From positions 4,443,001 to 4,507,000 of the forward strand of contig NZ_JAUSZK010000001.1 of NCBI RefSeq assembly GCF_030817495.1: a stretch of DNA of 64,000 nt, in the 5' to 3' direction. The DNA is from Streptomyces sp. V3I7. Its GTDB lineage: Bacteria; Actinomycetota; Actinomycetes; Streptomycetales; Streptomycetaceae. The notes under the pieces are model-generated. The model saw nothing but the letters and a program-made list of their open reading frames with translations. It was not told the DNA's origin and did no database searches. Of this stretch, positions 26,121 to 34,029 are shown piece after piece; position 1 is the first letter of the stretch; each line of letters begins with the position of its first letter. Both the position numbers and the translations under genes were made by a program.

Positions 26121-26378
26121 TCAGGCTCCGAGCGCCTGCTTCACCTGGGCCAGGCTCGGGTTCGTCATCACGACCTCGCCGCCACCGTCGGAGGGGTGCA
26201 CGAGGACGGTCGGAACCGTCTGGTTTCCGCCATTGGCCTTCTCCACGAACGCGGCCGACGCGGGGTCCTGCTCGATGTTGATCTCGGTGTACGCGATGCC
26301 CTCGCGGTCCAGCTGGCTCTTCAGCCGACGGCAGTAGCCGCACCACGTCGTGCTGTACATCGTCACAGTGCCCTGCAT
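26121..26378 (-). CDS. mrx1: Mycoredoxin (glutaredoxin-like)
   Basis: An 85-residue glutaredoxin-fold protein. The redox motif is WCGYCRRL near residue 11, and the cis-Pro region is QTVPTVLVHP, both typical of actinobacterial mycoredoxin 1, which reduces mixed disulfides between proteins and mycothiol. ATG 26378 has AAGGAG ten bases upstream. A near-perfect SigR promoter lies 50-76 bp upstream, consistent with thiol-stress induction. The gene is monocistronic between nudC (convergent) and uvrD2 (divergent). Confidence 0.93.
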   Translation of the reverse strand: MQGTVTMYSTTWCGYCRRLKSQLDREGIAYTEINIEQDPASAAFVEKANGGNQTVPTVLVHPSDGGGEVVMTNPSLAQVKQALGA

Positions 26379-26427
26379 GTCTCTCGCGCTCCTTAGAAGG
26401 CCGAGGATCGGTGGTTCCAGGGGGAGG

Positions 26428-26454
26428 AACGTACGCGACCGGGTCACCATTCCC
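26428..26454 (-). promoter_or_regulatory. SigR promoter for mycoredoxin
   Basis: On the minus strand GGGAAT (26454-26449), 18 bp, then GTT (26430-26428). This is an exact match to the SigR consensus GGGAAT-N18-GTT. Transcription should begin near 26420, giving a leader of about 40 nt to ATG 26378. Confidence 0.88.
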
Positions 26455-26590
26455 GCCGAGGTCCGCGGGCGCAGGCGCCCCCTACCGCTCGCCGCCGCCC
26501 GACGTGACGCCTTCCGCATTAGTACGACTGCAAGGGCCTGCCTGTGGACAACCAGCGCAGCAGTCCCTCGCGACCTGGCAGCATGGCCAT

Positions 26591-28789
26591 GTGACAGCAG
26601 CAACGCACTCCTCCCTCTTCCCGCAGGTACCGGACTCGGCCGACGCGGTGCTCGAAGGGCTCGACCCCGAGCAGCGCGAGGTGGCGACCGCCCTGCAGGG
26701 TCCGGTGTGCGTGCTGGCCGGCGCCGGTACGGGCAAGACGCGGGCGATCACCCACCGCATCGCCTACGGCGTACGAGCCGGGTTCTTCCCGCCGTCCAGC
26801 GTGCTCGCCGTCACCTTCACCAACCGCGCCGCCGGCGAGATGCGCGGCCGGCTGCGCCAGCTCGGCGCCCAGGGAGTCCAGGCCCGCACCTTCCACTCCG
26901 CCGCGCTGCGCCAGCTCCAGTACTTCTGGCCGAAAGCGATCGGTGGCTCCCTGCCCCGCCTCCTCGACCGCAAGATCCAGCTCGTCGCGGACGCGGCCGC
27001 CGCCTGCCGCCTCCGCCTCGACCGGGGCGAGCTGCGCGACGCCGCTGCCGAGATCGAGTGGTCCAAGGTCACCCAGACCGTCCCGGCCGACTACGCGCTC
27101 GCGGCAGCGAAGGCCGGCCGCGAGACGCCCCGCGATCCGGCCGAGATCGCCCAGCTCTACGCCGCCTACGAGAACCTCAAGCGGGACCGCGCGGTGATCG
27201 ACTTCGAGGACGTCCTGCTGCTGACCGTCGCGGTTCTCCAGGACCGGCACGACATCGCCGAACAGGTCCGCTCCCAGTACCAGCACTTCGTCGTCGACGA
27301 GTACCAGGACGTCAGCCCCCTCCAGCAGCGCCTGCTGGAACTGTGGCTCGGCGACCGGGACAGCCTGTGCGTCGTCGGCGACGCCAGCCAGACGATCTAC
27401 TCGTTCACGGGAGCGACCCCCGACCATCTCCTCGACTTCCGCGGCCGCCATCCCGGCGCCACCGTCGTCAAGCTGGTCCGCGACTACCGCTCCACGCCCC
27501 AGGTGGTGCGCCTCGCCAACGGCCTGCTCTCCCAGGCGCACGGCCGCGCCGCCGACCACCGGCTGGAGCTGGTCTCCCAGCGCGCCCCGGGCCCCGAACC
27601 CGTCTACACCGAGTACACCGACGAACCCGCCGAGGCCGAGGGTGCCGCCCGCCGCATCCGAGAGCTCATCGACGCCGGTGTCCCGCCGGGCGAGATCGCC
27701 ATCCTGTTCCGCACCAACTCCCAGTCGGAGACCTACGAGCAGGCGCTCGCCGACGCCGGGGTCCCCTACCAACTGCGCGGTGCCGAGCGGTTCTTCGACC
27801 GTCCCGAGATCCGCAAGGCGGGCATCGCCCTGCGCGGCGCGGCCCGCTTCGGTGGCAACGACGCGCTCCTGGACGACGTCGTGGACCTGCCGTCACAGGT
27901 GCGCGCGGTCCTGTCGGGGGAGGGGTGGACCACCGAGCCGCCCGCCGGCTCGGGCGCCGTCAGAGAGCGGTGGGAGTCCCTGGCCGCACTCGTCAGCCTC
28001 GCCCACGACCTCGCCGCGGCGAGACCCGCGGCCACTCTGAGCGACTTCGTGACCGAGCTCGACGAGCGGGCGGGCGCCCAGCACGCCCCCACCGTCCAGG
28101 GCGTCACCCTCGCCTCGCTGCACTCGGCCAAGGGCCTGGAGTGGGACGTCGTCTTCCTCGTCGGCGTCGCCGAGGGCATGATGCCGATCACCTACGCGAA
28201 GACCGACGAACAGATCGAGGAGGAACGGCGCCTGCTCTATGTGGGCGTGACCCGCGCGCGTGAGCGGCTGCACCTGTCCTGGTCGCTCTCCCGGTCCCCC
28301 GGCGGCCGGGCCAACCGCCGCCCCAGCCGCTTCCTCGACGGACTGCGCCCCGGCTCCCCGACCACCGTCGGCCGCTCCGCCGCCGGTGCGACCGGCGGAA
28401 TCGAGCGCGGCTACACGAGCGCGGCCGCGACCGCCGTGCCCCGGCGGGCGCAGCGCAGCCCGGCCCGCTGCCGGGTCTGCGGCCGCACGCTCACCGACGC
28501 GGGCGAGATGAAGCTGATGCGCTGTGAGGACTGCCCCTCCGACATGGACGAGGGCCTCTACGAGCGGCTGCGGGAGTGGCGGGCGGAGCAGGCACACCGC
28601 ATCGGCCAGCCGGCGTTCTGCGTCTTCACGGACAAGACGCTGATGGCCATCGCCGAGGCGGCTCCCGACGACGACGGTGAGCTGGCCCGCATCCCGGGCG
28701 TCGGAGTACGCAAACTCAACCGTTACGGAACGGAAGTTCTGGCCATCTGCGCAGGCCGGGAAGGTGCGGGAGCGGGCGACGAAGTCTGA
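26591..28789 (+). CDS. uvrD2: UvrD2-type SF1 DNA helicase
   Basis: A 732-residue SF1A helicase. Walker A is GAGTGKTRAI near residue 42, motif II is DEYQDVSPLQ near 236, motif III GDASQTIYSF and motif VI YVGVTRARERL. After the motor come a tetracysteine group (CRVCG and CEDC near residues 630-655) and an HRDC domain with IPGVGVRKLNRYG. This matches mycobacterial UvrD2, whose tetracysteine links motor and HRDC. It probably acts in DNA repair or replication-conflict processing. GTG 26591 is chosen because the family begins shortly before the Q-motif and because a CAGCAT hexamer lies six bases upstream. Confidence 0.93.
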   Translation: MTAATHSSLFPQVPDSADAVLEGLDPEQREVATALQGPVCVLAGAGTGKTRAITHRIAYGVRAGFFPPSSVLAVTFTNRAAGEMRGRLRQLGAQGVQARTFHSAALRQLQYFWPKAIGGSLPRLLDRKIQLVADAAAACRLRLDRGELRDAAAEIEWSKVTQTVPADYALAAAKAGRETPRDPAEIAQLYAAYENLKRDRAVIDFEDVLLLTVAVLQDRHDIAEQVRSQYQHFVVDEYQDVSPLQQRLLELWLGDRDSLCVVGDASQTIYSFTGATPDHLLDFRGRHPGATVVKLVRDYRSTPQVVRLANGLLSQAHGRAADHRLELVSQRAPGPEPVYTEYTDEPAEAEGAARRIRELIDAGVPPGEIAILFRTNSQSETYEQALADAGVPYQLRGAERFFDRPEIRKAGIALRGAARFGGNDALLDDVVDLPSQVRAVLSGEGWTTEPPAGSGAVRERWESLAALVSLAHDLAAARPAATLSDFVTELDERAGAQHAPTVQGVTLASLHSAKGLEWDVVFLVGVAEGMMPITYAKTDEQIEEERRLLYVGVTRARERLHLSWSLSRSPGGRANRRPSRFLDGLRPGSPTTVGRSAAGATGGIERGYTSAAATAVPRRAQRSPARCRVCGRTLTDAGEMKLMRCEDCPSDMDEGLYERLREWRAEQAHRIGQPAFCVFTDKTLMAIAEAAPDDDGELARIPGVGVRKLNRYGTEVLAICAGREGAGAGDEV

Positions 28790-28802
28790 TGCCAACTCGT
28801 CG

Positions 28803-28842
28803 AAAAAATAGTTTGCGCATGCCCTGGCAATCCCCATAGGTT
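28803..28842 (+). promoter_or_regulatory. wblC promoter with A/T tract
   Basis: An AAAAAATA tract at 28803-28810 abuts the -35 TTGCGC (28813-28818). An 18-bp spacer leads to the -10 TAGGTT (28837-28842). An A/T-rich element next to the -35 is the hallmark of WhiB7/WblC-activated promoters, so positive autoregulation is expected. Transcription should start near 28849. Confidence 0.78.
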
Positions 28843-28848
28843 CTAGAC

Positions 28849-28884
28849 ACGGAACAGCGGCCTTCTCGAAGGCCCTGATTCCGT
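28849..28884 (+). promoter_or_regulatory. 5' hairpin of the wblC leader
   Basis: ACGGAA...GGCCTTC at 28849-28865 pairs with GAAGGCC...TTCCGT at 28868-28884, with small bulges and a two-base tip. It lies at or next to the predicted transcript start and may stabilise the leader or contribute to its folding switch. Confidence 0.6.
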
Positions 28885-28951
28885 GCTGTACTTCCATATC
28901 CGAGCGGGCTGGTTCCCCAGTCCCCCGAAGCGCCGAGAGGAGGCGAGCCCA

Positions 28952-29272
28952 GTGATCAGCATCAACGCCATCAGCACCGCCAAACTGACCGATTGCTCGG
29001 CCGTCTTCCTGTCCATGCTCGGCGCCTCGAACCCGGGCACCGGTCTGTCCGGCATCCGTGCCGTGCGTCCGGCCTCCCCCGATTCCCTTGCGGGTCTTCC
29101 CATCCGTGAGCGCAATGAGCGACCGACGAAGGCACTGGAAGCAGTAGCGGCACAGGCGCACGCCTATGCCTTTACGGCGGCCGGTGCCGGATTCCGGAAG
29201 CAGACGACGCAGCAGCAGCACCACCTGATGTGGGCCTTCCGTGGGCCAGAACCCTGGAGTGATCCAGCCTGA
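28952..29272 (+). CDS. Upstream ORF of wblC (106 codons)
   Basis: GTG 28952 follows GGAGG with an ideal 8-nt spacer and opens a 106-codon frame lying wholly within the wblC leader. The product has no recognisable domain and ends with a Gln/His/Trp-rich stretch (TTQQQHHLMWAFRGPEPW). Its stop codon lies in an 8-bp hairpin (GCCTGATC-GCC-GATCAGGC) directly before an intrinsic terminator. In actinobacteria, wblC/whiB7 is controlled by uORF-mediated transcription attenuation: ribosomes stalled by antibiotics change the leader fold and let polymerase read through. The position and strong ribosome site support this frame as that sensor. The peptide may have no function of its own. Confidence 0.75.
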   Translation: MISINAISTAKLTDCSAVFLSMLGASNPGTGLSGIRAVRPASPDSLAGLPIRERNERPTKALEAVAAQAHAYAFTAAGAGFRKQTTQQQHHLMWAFRGPEPWSDPA

Positions 29273-29295
29273 TCGCCGATCAGGCCGGCGCCTTC

Positions 29296-29330
29296 AGGGC
29301 CGCGGAACCCCATCCGGGATCCGCGGCCCT
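29296..29330 (+). terminator. Attenuator terminator in the wblC leader
   Basis: AGGGCCGCGGA (29296-29306) pairs with TCCGCGGCCCT (29320-29330), with further pairing in the loop, followed by TCTGTTTG. It lies 23 bp after the uORF stop and 117 bp before wblC. Transcription should normally end here and read through when uORF translation is disturbed. Confidence 0.82.
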
Positions 29331-29446
29331 TCTGTTTGCCCCGAACGGGGACGACGGAGCGAAGGGGCCTCGGGACAAGAAAAGAACCCGGTACCACGCC
29401 GACAACCGGCCCACCGGCCGGACCGACCAGACGAGGAAGACGACCC

Positions 29447-29815
29447 GTGCAACTCGAAGCGCACGCCCCGTCCGTACCGCCTTCCGAAACGATCCCCCCG
29501 CCCGGCCTCACGGAGGACTCCACCTTGACCCCGCTCACAGCGCTCACCGCGCTCGACGACGCCATCGAGAACCTCGGCGTACCCGTCCCCTGCCGCTCCT
29601 ACGACCCGGAGGTCTTCTTCGCCGAGTCGCCCGCGGACGTGGAGTACGCCAAGTCCCTCTGCCGTACCTGCCCGCTGATGGAGGCCTGCCTCGCCGGCGC
29701 CAAGGAACGGCGTGAGCCCTGGGGCGTCTGGGGTGGCGAGCTGTTCATCCAGGGCGTCGTCGTCGCCCGGAAGCGGCCGCGTGGCCGCCCGCGCAAGAAC
29801 CCGGTCATGGCATGA
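29447..29815 (+). CDS. wblC: WblC (WhiB7) antibiotic-responsive transcription factor
   Basis: A 122-residue WhiB-family Fe-S protein. The cluster ligands are Cys49, Cys72, Cys75 and Cys81 (CRTCPLMEAC). The WhiB turn GVWGGE follows, and the C-terminal AT-hook RPRGRPRK is specific to the WhiB7/WblC branch. The protein binds SigA/HrdB region 4 and A/T-rich DNA next to -35 elements and switches on intrinsic antibiotic resistance genes. GTG 29447 has GAGGAAG nearby. It is preceded by a 600-nt leader with uORF and terminator. Its stop overlaps the next gene's ATG. Confidence 0.95.
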   Translation: MQLEAHAPSVPPSETIPPPGLTEDSTLTPLTALTALDDAIENLGVPVPCRSYDPEVFFAESPADVEYAKSLCRTCPLMEACLAGAKERREPWGVWGGELFIQGVVVARKRPRGRPRKNPVMA

Positions 29816-30141
29816 ACACCATCACCGCAGGAACGATCGACCGTCCCCTCACGCACGACCCCAAGAAGCAGGCCCCGATGAAGCCGTCCACCAGCGAGCC
29901 CGCAGGCTCCGCAACCCCGGAATTCACCACCACCGGCGCGACCGACACGCGTCAGAACAGGACCCGAGAGATGCAACTCATCCCAGAAGCCCTGGCTCGT
30001 GCGCATATGGCCGACCGGCTGCACGACGCCGAGCGGGAGCGCCGGGCCGTGAGCCTGGCGGCCGCCCGCCGGATGCAGCGCCGGGCCGAGCGCGCCTCGC
30101 TGCGCGCCCGCCGGGCGCTCGCCATGGCGGTCATGCAGTAG
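29812..30141 (+). CDS. Small basic conserved protein coupled to wblC
   Basis: ATG 29812 overlaps the wblC stop (ATGA). The 109-residue product has a Thr/Pro-rich N-terminal half and a strongly basic, probably helical C-terminal half (ARRMQRRAERASLRARRALAM). An internal ATG at 29971, giving 56 residues beginning MQLIPEALARAHM, is a credible alternative start because only that part looks conserved in composition. No known domain is recognised. It shares the wblC transcript, which ends at the hairpin at 30204-30243. Confidence 0.6.
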   Translation: MNTITAGTIDRPLTHDPKKQAPMKPSTSEPAGSATPEFTTTGATDTRQNRTREMQLIPEALARAHMADRLHDAERERRAVSLAAARRMQRRAERASLRARRALAMAVMQ

Positions 30142-30203
30142 GTCACGCCGTAGCCGACCACGGCCGATGTGACGGCCTCCCGGCACCGGGAGGCAGCCGC
30201 TCC

Positions 30204-30243
30204 CCGCGGGGGCCGGTCCGAGCGAACGGACCGGCCCCCGCGG
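30204..30243 (+). terminator. Terminator of the wblC operon
   Basis: A 17-bp perfect stem (30204-30220 with 30227-30243, left arm CCGCGGGGGCCGGTCCG) around AGCGAA. No T tract follows, as is usual in Streptomyces. Confidence 0.85.
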
Positions 30244-30289
30244 TGCGTTGTGACCGGGGAACCACGGGCGCCGGAGCTATCGTCGGCGG

Positions 30290-30499
30290 GTGACGAGCCT
30301 TCCCGGAGACAGTGACCACGACAGCCGCACCACGGAGAGCGACCCCGTCGTCTGCGCGCGCTGCGGTGCTCAGGCACAGGGCCCCCAGCCCACCTGGAGC
30401 TGCTCCGTAGAGAACGAAAGACGTCGCTACTTCTGCGACACCTGCGCCCGGGAGAACCTCAGGGCCATCGAAGGGCGGCTGGATTCGACCTGGTGGTGA
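30290..30499 (+). CDS. Small zinc-ribbon-like protein (69 aa)
   Basis: A 69-residue protein with two CxxC knuckles, CARCG near residue 22 and CDTCAREN near residue 49, suggesting a zinc ribbon. The N-terminus is acidic and disordered. GTG 30290 has TATCGT six bases upstream, giving a likely leaderless transcript. The C-terminus ends in Trp-Trp. The role is unknown; the gene lies between the wblC terminator and a convergent kinase gene. Confidence 0.7.
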   Translation: MTSLPGDSDHDSRTTESDPVVCARCGAQAQGPQPTWSCSVENERRRYFCDTCARENLRAIEGRLDSTWW

Positions 30500-30547
30500 C
30501 GCGGGCCGCCGCGCCGCACGTCGGCCCGCGGCCGCCCCGCAGCGGGG

Positions 30548-31942
30548 TCACGCCTTCGCCAGTGGCTCCTCCACGTCGAGTTCGCTCTCGTCGAGTTCCT
30601 CCTCCGGGACGAACCCCGGCAGCCACTCCTCCAGTTCCTCGCGCAGCCGTACCGTCGCGCCCAACTGGCACAGGACGCCGATCGTGCTCAGAGTCACCCG
30701 GTGTATCAGGAGGTACGCCGGGGGCAGGTTGAGCTGCTTGCCCAGCTGGTATGCGGGGGAGCGGGGGTCGGCGATGCGGGCGGCCTGGCTGCGCATCCAG
30801 GTGCGGGTGAACGTGAACGCGTCCACCTGGGCCGGTTCGATGATCGGCAGGAGGTAGTCCAGGACCGCGTCCGGCTCCAGTTCCATGGACTCCTTGATGA
30901 AGCCCTCCGCGCACAGCAGTTCATGGACCGCGTCGGCCTCGCCGTCGAGGGCCAAGTGCAGGGAGCACCCGATCGGCGTCGGCAGACCTCCGGGGAGGCG
31001 GTCGACGGTGCCGAAGTCCAGGACGCCCAGCCGCCAGGAGTCCTCGTCGTCCGAGTCATCCGAAGTCCCGCGAAGCAGACGGAAGTTGCCCGGATGTGGG
31101 TCGGCGTGCAGGAGGCCGGTGCGGGCCGGGCCGGAGAACAGGAAGCGGGCCAGCAGTTGGCCGGCGCGGTCGCGCTGCTCCTCCGTGCCCTCCGTGATGA
31201 TCTCCGAGAGCGGGATCCCGTCGATCCACTCCGTGATCAGTACCTGGTCGCTCTGGTGCACCACCGCGGGGACCAGTATGTCGGGGTCGTCCGCGAACTC
31301 CTCCGCGTGCACCCGCTGGGCCTGTGCCTCCAGCTCGTAGTCCAGCTCCTCGGAGACGCGGTCCCGCAGTTCGGCGATGAGGGGCTTGATGTCCATGCCG
31401 GGGATGAGCGGCCCCAACAGACGTGCGAAGCGGCCGAGTTGGTTGAGGTCGGACAGCAGGGCCTCGCCCGCCCCGGGGTACTGCACCTTGACCGCCACCT
31501 CGCGGCCGTCGTGCCACACCGCCCGATGCACCTGTCCGATCGACGCCGCCGCCGCGGGCTTGTCCTCGAACTCCAGGAACCTCTCCCGCCAGTCCGCGCC
31601 CAGCCGCTCTTCGAGCACGGAGTGCACGGTGCGGGTCGGCATCGGCGGGGCCGCGTCCTGGAGCTTGGTCAGGGCGGCGCGGTAGGGGCCGGCGATCTCC
31701 TCGGGAAGCGCCGACTCGAAAACGGACAGGGCCTGCCCGAACTTCATCGCACCCCCCTTGAGCTCGCCCAGGACCTTGAACAGCTGCTCCGCCGTGCGCT
31801 GTTGCAGCTCGCGGCCGACGATCTCCGCGGACTCGCCGACGATCCGCTTGCCCAGGCCCCAGGTCGCGCGCCCGGCGAAGCCGAGCGGCAGTGCGGCGAG
31901 CTTGGCGGTACGGGTGACCGCCTTCCGGGGAAGATCAGACAT
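30548..31942 (-). CDS. ABC1/UbiB-family atypical kinase
   Basis: A 464-residue UbiB/ABC1/AarF-type protein kinase-like protein. The family KxGQ motif appears as MKFGQALSVFES, the alanine-rich nucleotide loop as PAAAASIGQVH, the ion-pair Lys in VAVKVQYPG and the catalytic loop as LHADPHPGNF, followed by DFGTVDRL. UbiB-like proteins are ATPases linked to quinone or lipid metabolism. The C-terminal ~30 residues are very acidic. The ATG start overlaps the stop of the upstream E1-like gene by 8 bp, so the two are coupled. Confidence 0.9.
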   Translation of the reverse strand: MSDLPRKAVTRTAKLAALPLGFAGRATWGLGKRIVGESAEIVGRELQQRTAEQLFKVLGELKGGAMKFGQALSVFESALPEEIAGPYRAALTKLQDAAPPMPTRTVHSVLEERLGADWRERFLEFEDKPAAAASIGQVHRAVWHDGREVAVKVQYPGAGEALLSDLNQLGRFARLLGPLIPGMDIKPLIAELRDRVSEELDYELEAQAQRVHAEEFADDPDILVPAVVHQSDQVLITEWIDGIPLSEIITEGTEEQRDRAGQLLARFLFSGPARTGLLHADPHPGNFRLLRGTSDDSDDEDSWRLGVLDFGTVDRLPGGLPTPIGCSLHLALDGEADAVHELLCAEGFIKESMELEPDAVLDYLLPIIEPAQVDAFTFTRTWMRSQAARIADPRSPAYQLGKQLNLPPAYLLIHRVTLSTIGVLCQLGATVRLREELEEWLPGFVPEEELDESELDVEEPLAKA

Positions 31943-33143
31943 GCGCCCTCCAGGTCCCAGTCGGCCGCGCCGCGTCTGACATGCTTCGTCGCTCCGCCGA
32001 CGGCCGTTGCTGCGTCATTGTCTCCTGCCGCTCCCCGTTCGTTGAGGAGTGTTCCCCCTTACCTCTCTCCGTGGCTCCGCAGGGGCATGCGGGATGCGGG
32101 CGGACCGGCCGCGTGCGCCAGTGCAGTGCGGGCACGGACACCTCCCAGCGCACGCCCGCGCTCGACGGCGGCTCCCCGTCGAGGAAGGCCAGCGCATGCG
32201 CCGCGGCCAGCCCCGCGACGGTCGTCGCCAGCGCCACGTCACAGGGGACCGGCGGGCCTGCTCGCCGGGAGCGCCATTGCGCGACCAGGCGGGGCCAGGT
32301 CGGGTCCCGGTCCGTGCGGTCCTGGTGCAGACAGCCCGCGCAACTCGTCTCGCCCGGCAGCACGAGCGGCCCGACGACACCCGTTCCCTCCACGACACCC
32401 GTGTACAGATGCGGCGTTCCGGATGCCAGGAGCTCTTCCGCCGCGGCCGGATCGGGGGCCTGCACCAAGACGTCGTCCCGCGGGGCGAGGATCACCAGCG
32501 AGAAACCGGGCTCCTCGGCATCGCACGGGTGACCGCGGCGCGGCGGGCGGTCCGGTGCCGCCCGGCGGACGGACTGCCGTGCCGCCTCGCCCCTGCGTTC
32601 GCCTACGGACTCCGCAGGCAGCCCGCCCGGGGTCACGTCCCACGGCTCCACGCAGCCCCCGTCGCGCGCATCCACCTCGCCGATTCCGGCGGCCGCCAGC
32701 AGCGAGGCCAGCACGCTGCCGACCCGGCCCGCGCCCCGCACCTGCACCCGCAGGGAACGCCGGGCAGCGAGGCGGCCGATGGCGCCGCCCGGTTCGGACG
32801 TGATCAGGGAGAGCGAGGCCAGATCGGGGCGCAGCCGGTCCAGGACCGCCTTCTTCCCGCGCAGCGCCTCGGCCGCCGGGCCGCCTCCGCGCGCGTCGTC
32901 GACCAATCCCGCTCGCGCCAACCTCCGCACCAGCGTGTCGACATGACCGTCGGGCAGCTGCATGCGCCGGCCTTCCTCCCGCAAGAGCGGGATCCCCCGT
33001 GTGCCGTTGAGCAGGTCCAGGAAACTGCCCGTCGCCATGTCCATCGGGCCGAGTGTCATCGCGTGCGCCGGAGTCATTCCGAACTGCACGGTGTTGAGGT
33101 CACGCCAGCCGCGCCTGAGCGCGGGTTTCACCATCGGATGCAT
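31935..33143 (-). CDS. ThiF/E1-like protein with degenerate active site
   Basis: A 402-residue protein that resembles the leader-binding/ThiF-type proteins seen next to ribosomal-peptide cyclodehydratases. Residues 1-110 are winged-helix-like (LNTVQFGMTPAHAM, LLREEGRRMQLP). A Rossmann-like core shows RGAGRVGSVLASLLAAAGIG, but the catalytic Cys and the Arg finger of E1 enzymes are not evident. Paired cysteines remain: SCAGCLH and CPCG. ATG 33143 is the chosen start; 33134 is an alternative. It is coupled to the UbiB-like gene. No precursor peptide gene is seen nearby, so a RiPP role is doubtful. Confidence 0.72.
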   Translation of the reverse strand: MHPMVKPALRRGWRDLNTVQFGMTPAHAMTLGPMDMATGSFLDLLNGTRGIPLLREEGRRMQLPDGHVDTLVRRLARAGLVDDARGGGPAAEALRGKKAVLDRLRPDLASLSLITSEPGGAIGRLAARRSLRVQVRGAGRVGSVLASLLAAAGIGEVDARDGGCVEPWDVTPGGLPAESVGERRGEAARQSVRRAAPDRPPRRGHPCDAEEPGFSLVILAPRDDVLVQAPDPAAAEELLASGTPHLYTGVVEGTGVVGPLVLPGETSCAGCLHQDRTDRDPTWPRLVAQWRSRRAGPPVPCDVALATTVAGLAAAHALAFLDGEPPSSAGVRWEVSVPALHWRTRPVRPHPACPCGATERGKGEHSSTNGERQETMTQQRPSAERRSMSDAARPTGTWRAHV

Positions 33144-33370
33144 GACAGGCCCCCGTCGATTCGTCCAACTCCGGGAAGATCGTGGTCGGTCGGAGGAACC
33201 GGTCCCGTCCCTGCCGACTCGTGCCAGCATGCACGGTGCCGCGAACGGCTGCCGAAAGTTGTCCACAGGCCGCGGGAATCGTCGTACAAATCAGACGCGT
33301 GGTGGCGGGACCCGCATCGATCCGTCCCGGAGCCGGGACTTCCACCCTGCCCAGCGGGTAACGTCGGGGC

Positions 33371-33967
33371 GTGTCCGCCGACCCACCGCACCGTGCCGGA
33401 ATGCCCTCACGCAGCACGACGAGCCTGCCGCCGAGCGGCTCGGTGGCGAGCGCGATCGAGGTCCGCAGGAGCGCCCGCCGGCGTCGGACGGTCTCCGCCT
33501 ACCGCGAGGGCGACCGCACCGTCGTCCTGATCCCGGCCCGCATGTCCGAGGCGGAGGAGCAGCGCTGGGTCACCGTCATGCTCGACAAACTGGCCGCCCA
33601 GGAGAGCAAGCGGGTGCTGGGCGATGCCGAGCTGGCCGAGCGGGCCGAGCGGCTGTCGGAGCAGTACTTCGGTGGACGGGCCCGGCCCGCGTCCGTGCGC
33701 TGGGTCACCAACCAGAACACGCGCTGGGGTTCGTGCACCCCGGCCGAGGGCAGCATCCGCCTCTCCCACCGGCTCCAGGGCATGCCCGAGTACGTCGTCG
33801 ACTACGTCCTCTGCCACGAGCTCGCCCATCTGCTGGTGCCCGGTCACGGGCCCCGTTTCTGGCGGCTGCTGGACGCGTACCCGCGCACCGAGCGCGCCCG
33901 CGGCTATCTCGAGGGCGTGGTCGCCGCCGGCCGGCTGCCCCAGGTGCCGGGGGCGCGCGGCGAATGA
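33371..33967 (+). CDS. M48/YgjP-like metallopeptidase (DUF45)
   Basis: A 198-residue YgjP/SprT-like protein. The family signature WGSCTPAEGSIRLSHRL is followed by the zinc motif CHELAHLLVPGHGPRFW, in which HELAH and the third His in GHG supply ligands. A cytosolic metallopeptidase activity is suggested but the substrate is unknown. GTG 33371 has TAACGT six bases upstream, which fits a leaderless transcript. It is divergent from the E1-like gene and convergent with the Nudix gene. Confidence 0.88.
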   Translation: MSADPPHRAGMPSRSTTSLPPSGSVASAIEVRRSARRRRTVSAYREGDRTVVLIPARMSEAEEQRWVTVMLDKLAAQESKRVLGDAELAERAERLSEQYFGGRARPASVRWVTNQNTRWGSCTPAEGSIRLSHRLQGMPEYVVDYVLCHELAHLLVPGHGPRFWRLLDAYPRTERARGYLEGVVAAGRLPQVPGARGE

Positions 33968-33969
33968 CG

Positions 33970-34000
33970 AAGGGGCGCCCGCTGTCGCAGGGCGCCCCTT
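33970..34000. terminator. Terminator between convergent genes
   Basis: AAGGGGCGCCC (33970-33980) pairs with GGGCGCCCCTT (33990-34000) around a 9-nt loop. Confidence 0.85.
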
Positions 34001-34029
34001 TCACGTAGAGCGCGGCACTCCGCGCGCGA

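Noticed and set aside
31935..33143. RiPP (thiopeptide/TOMM) cluster
   Set aside because: Only one E1-like gene; no YcaO, dehydrogenase or precursor peptide in the window.
33274..33300. Possible SigR promoter (GGGAAT) upstream of the M48-like gene
   Set aside because: At 18 bp the -10 reads CGT and at 19 bp GTG, not GTT.
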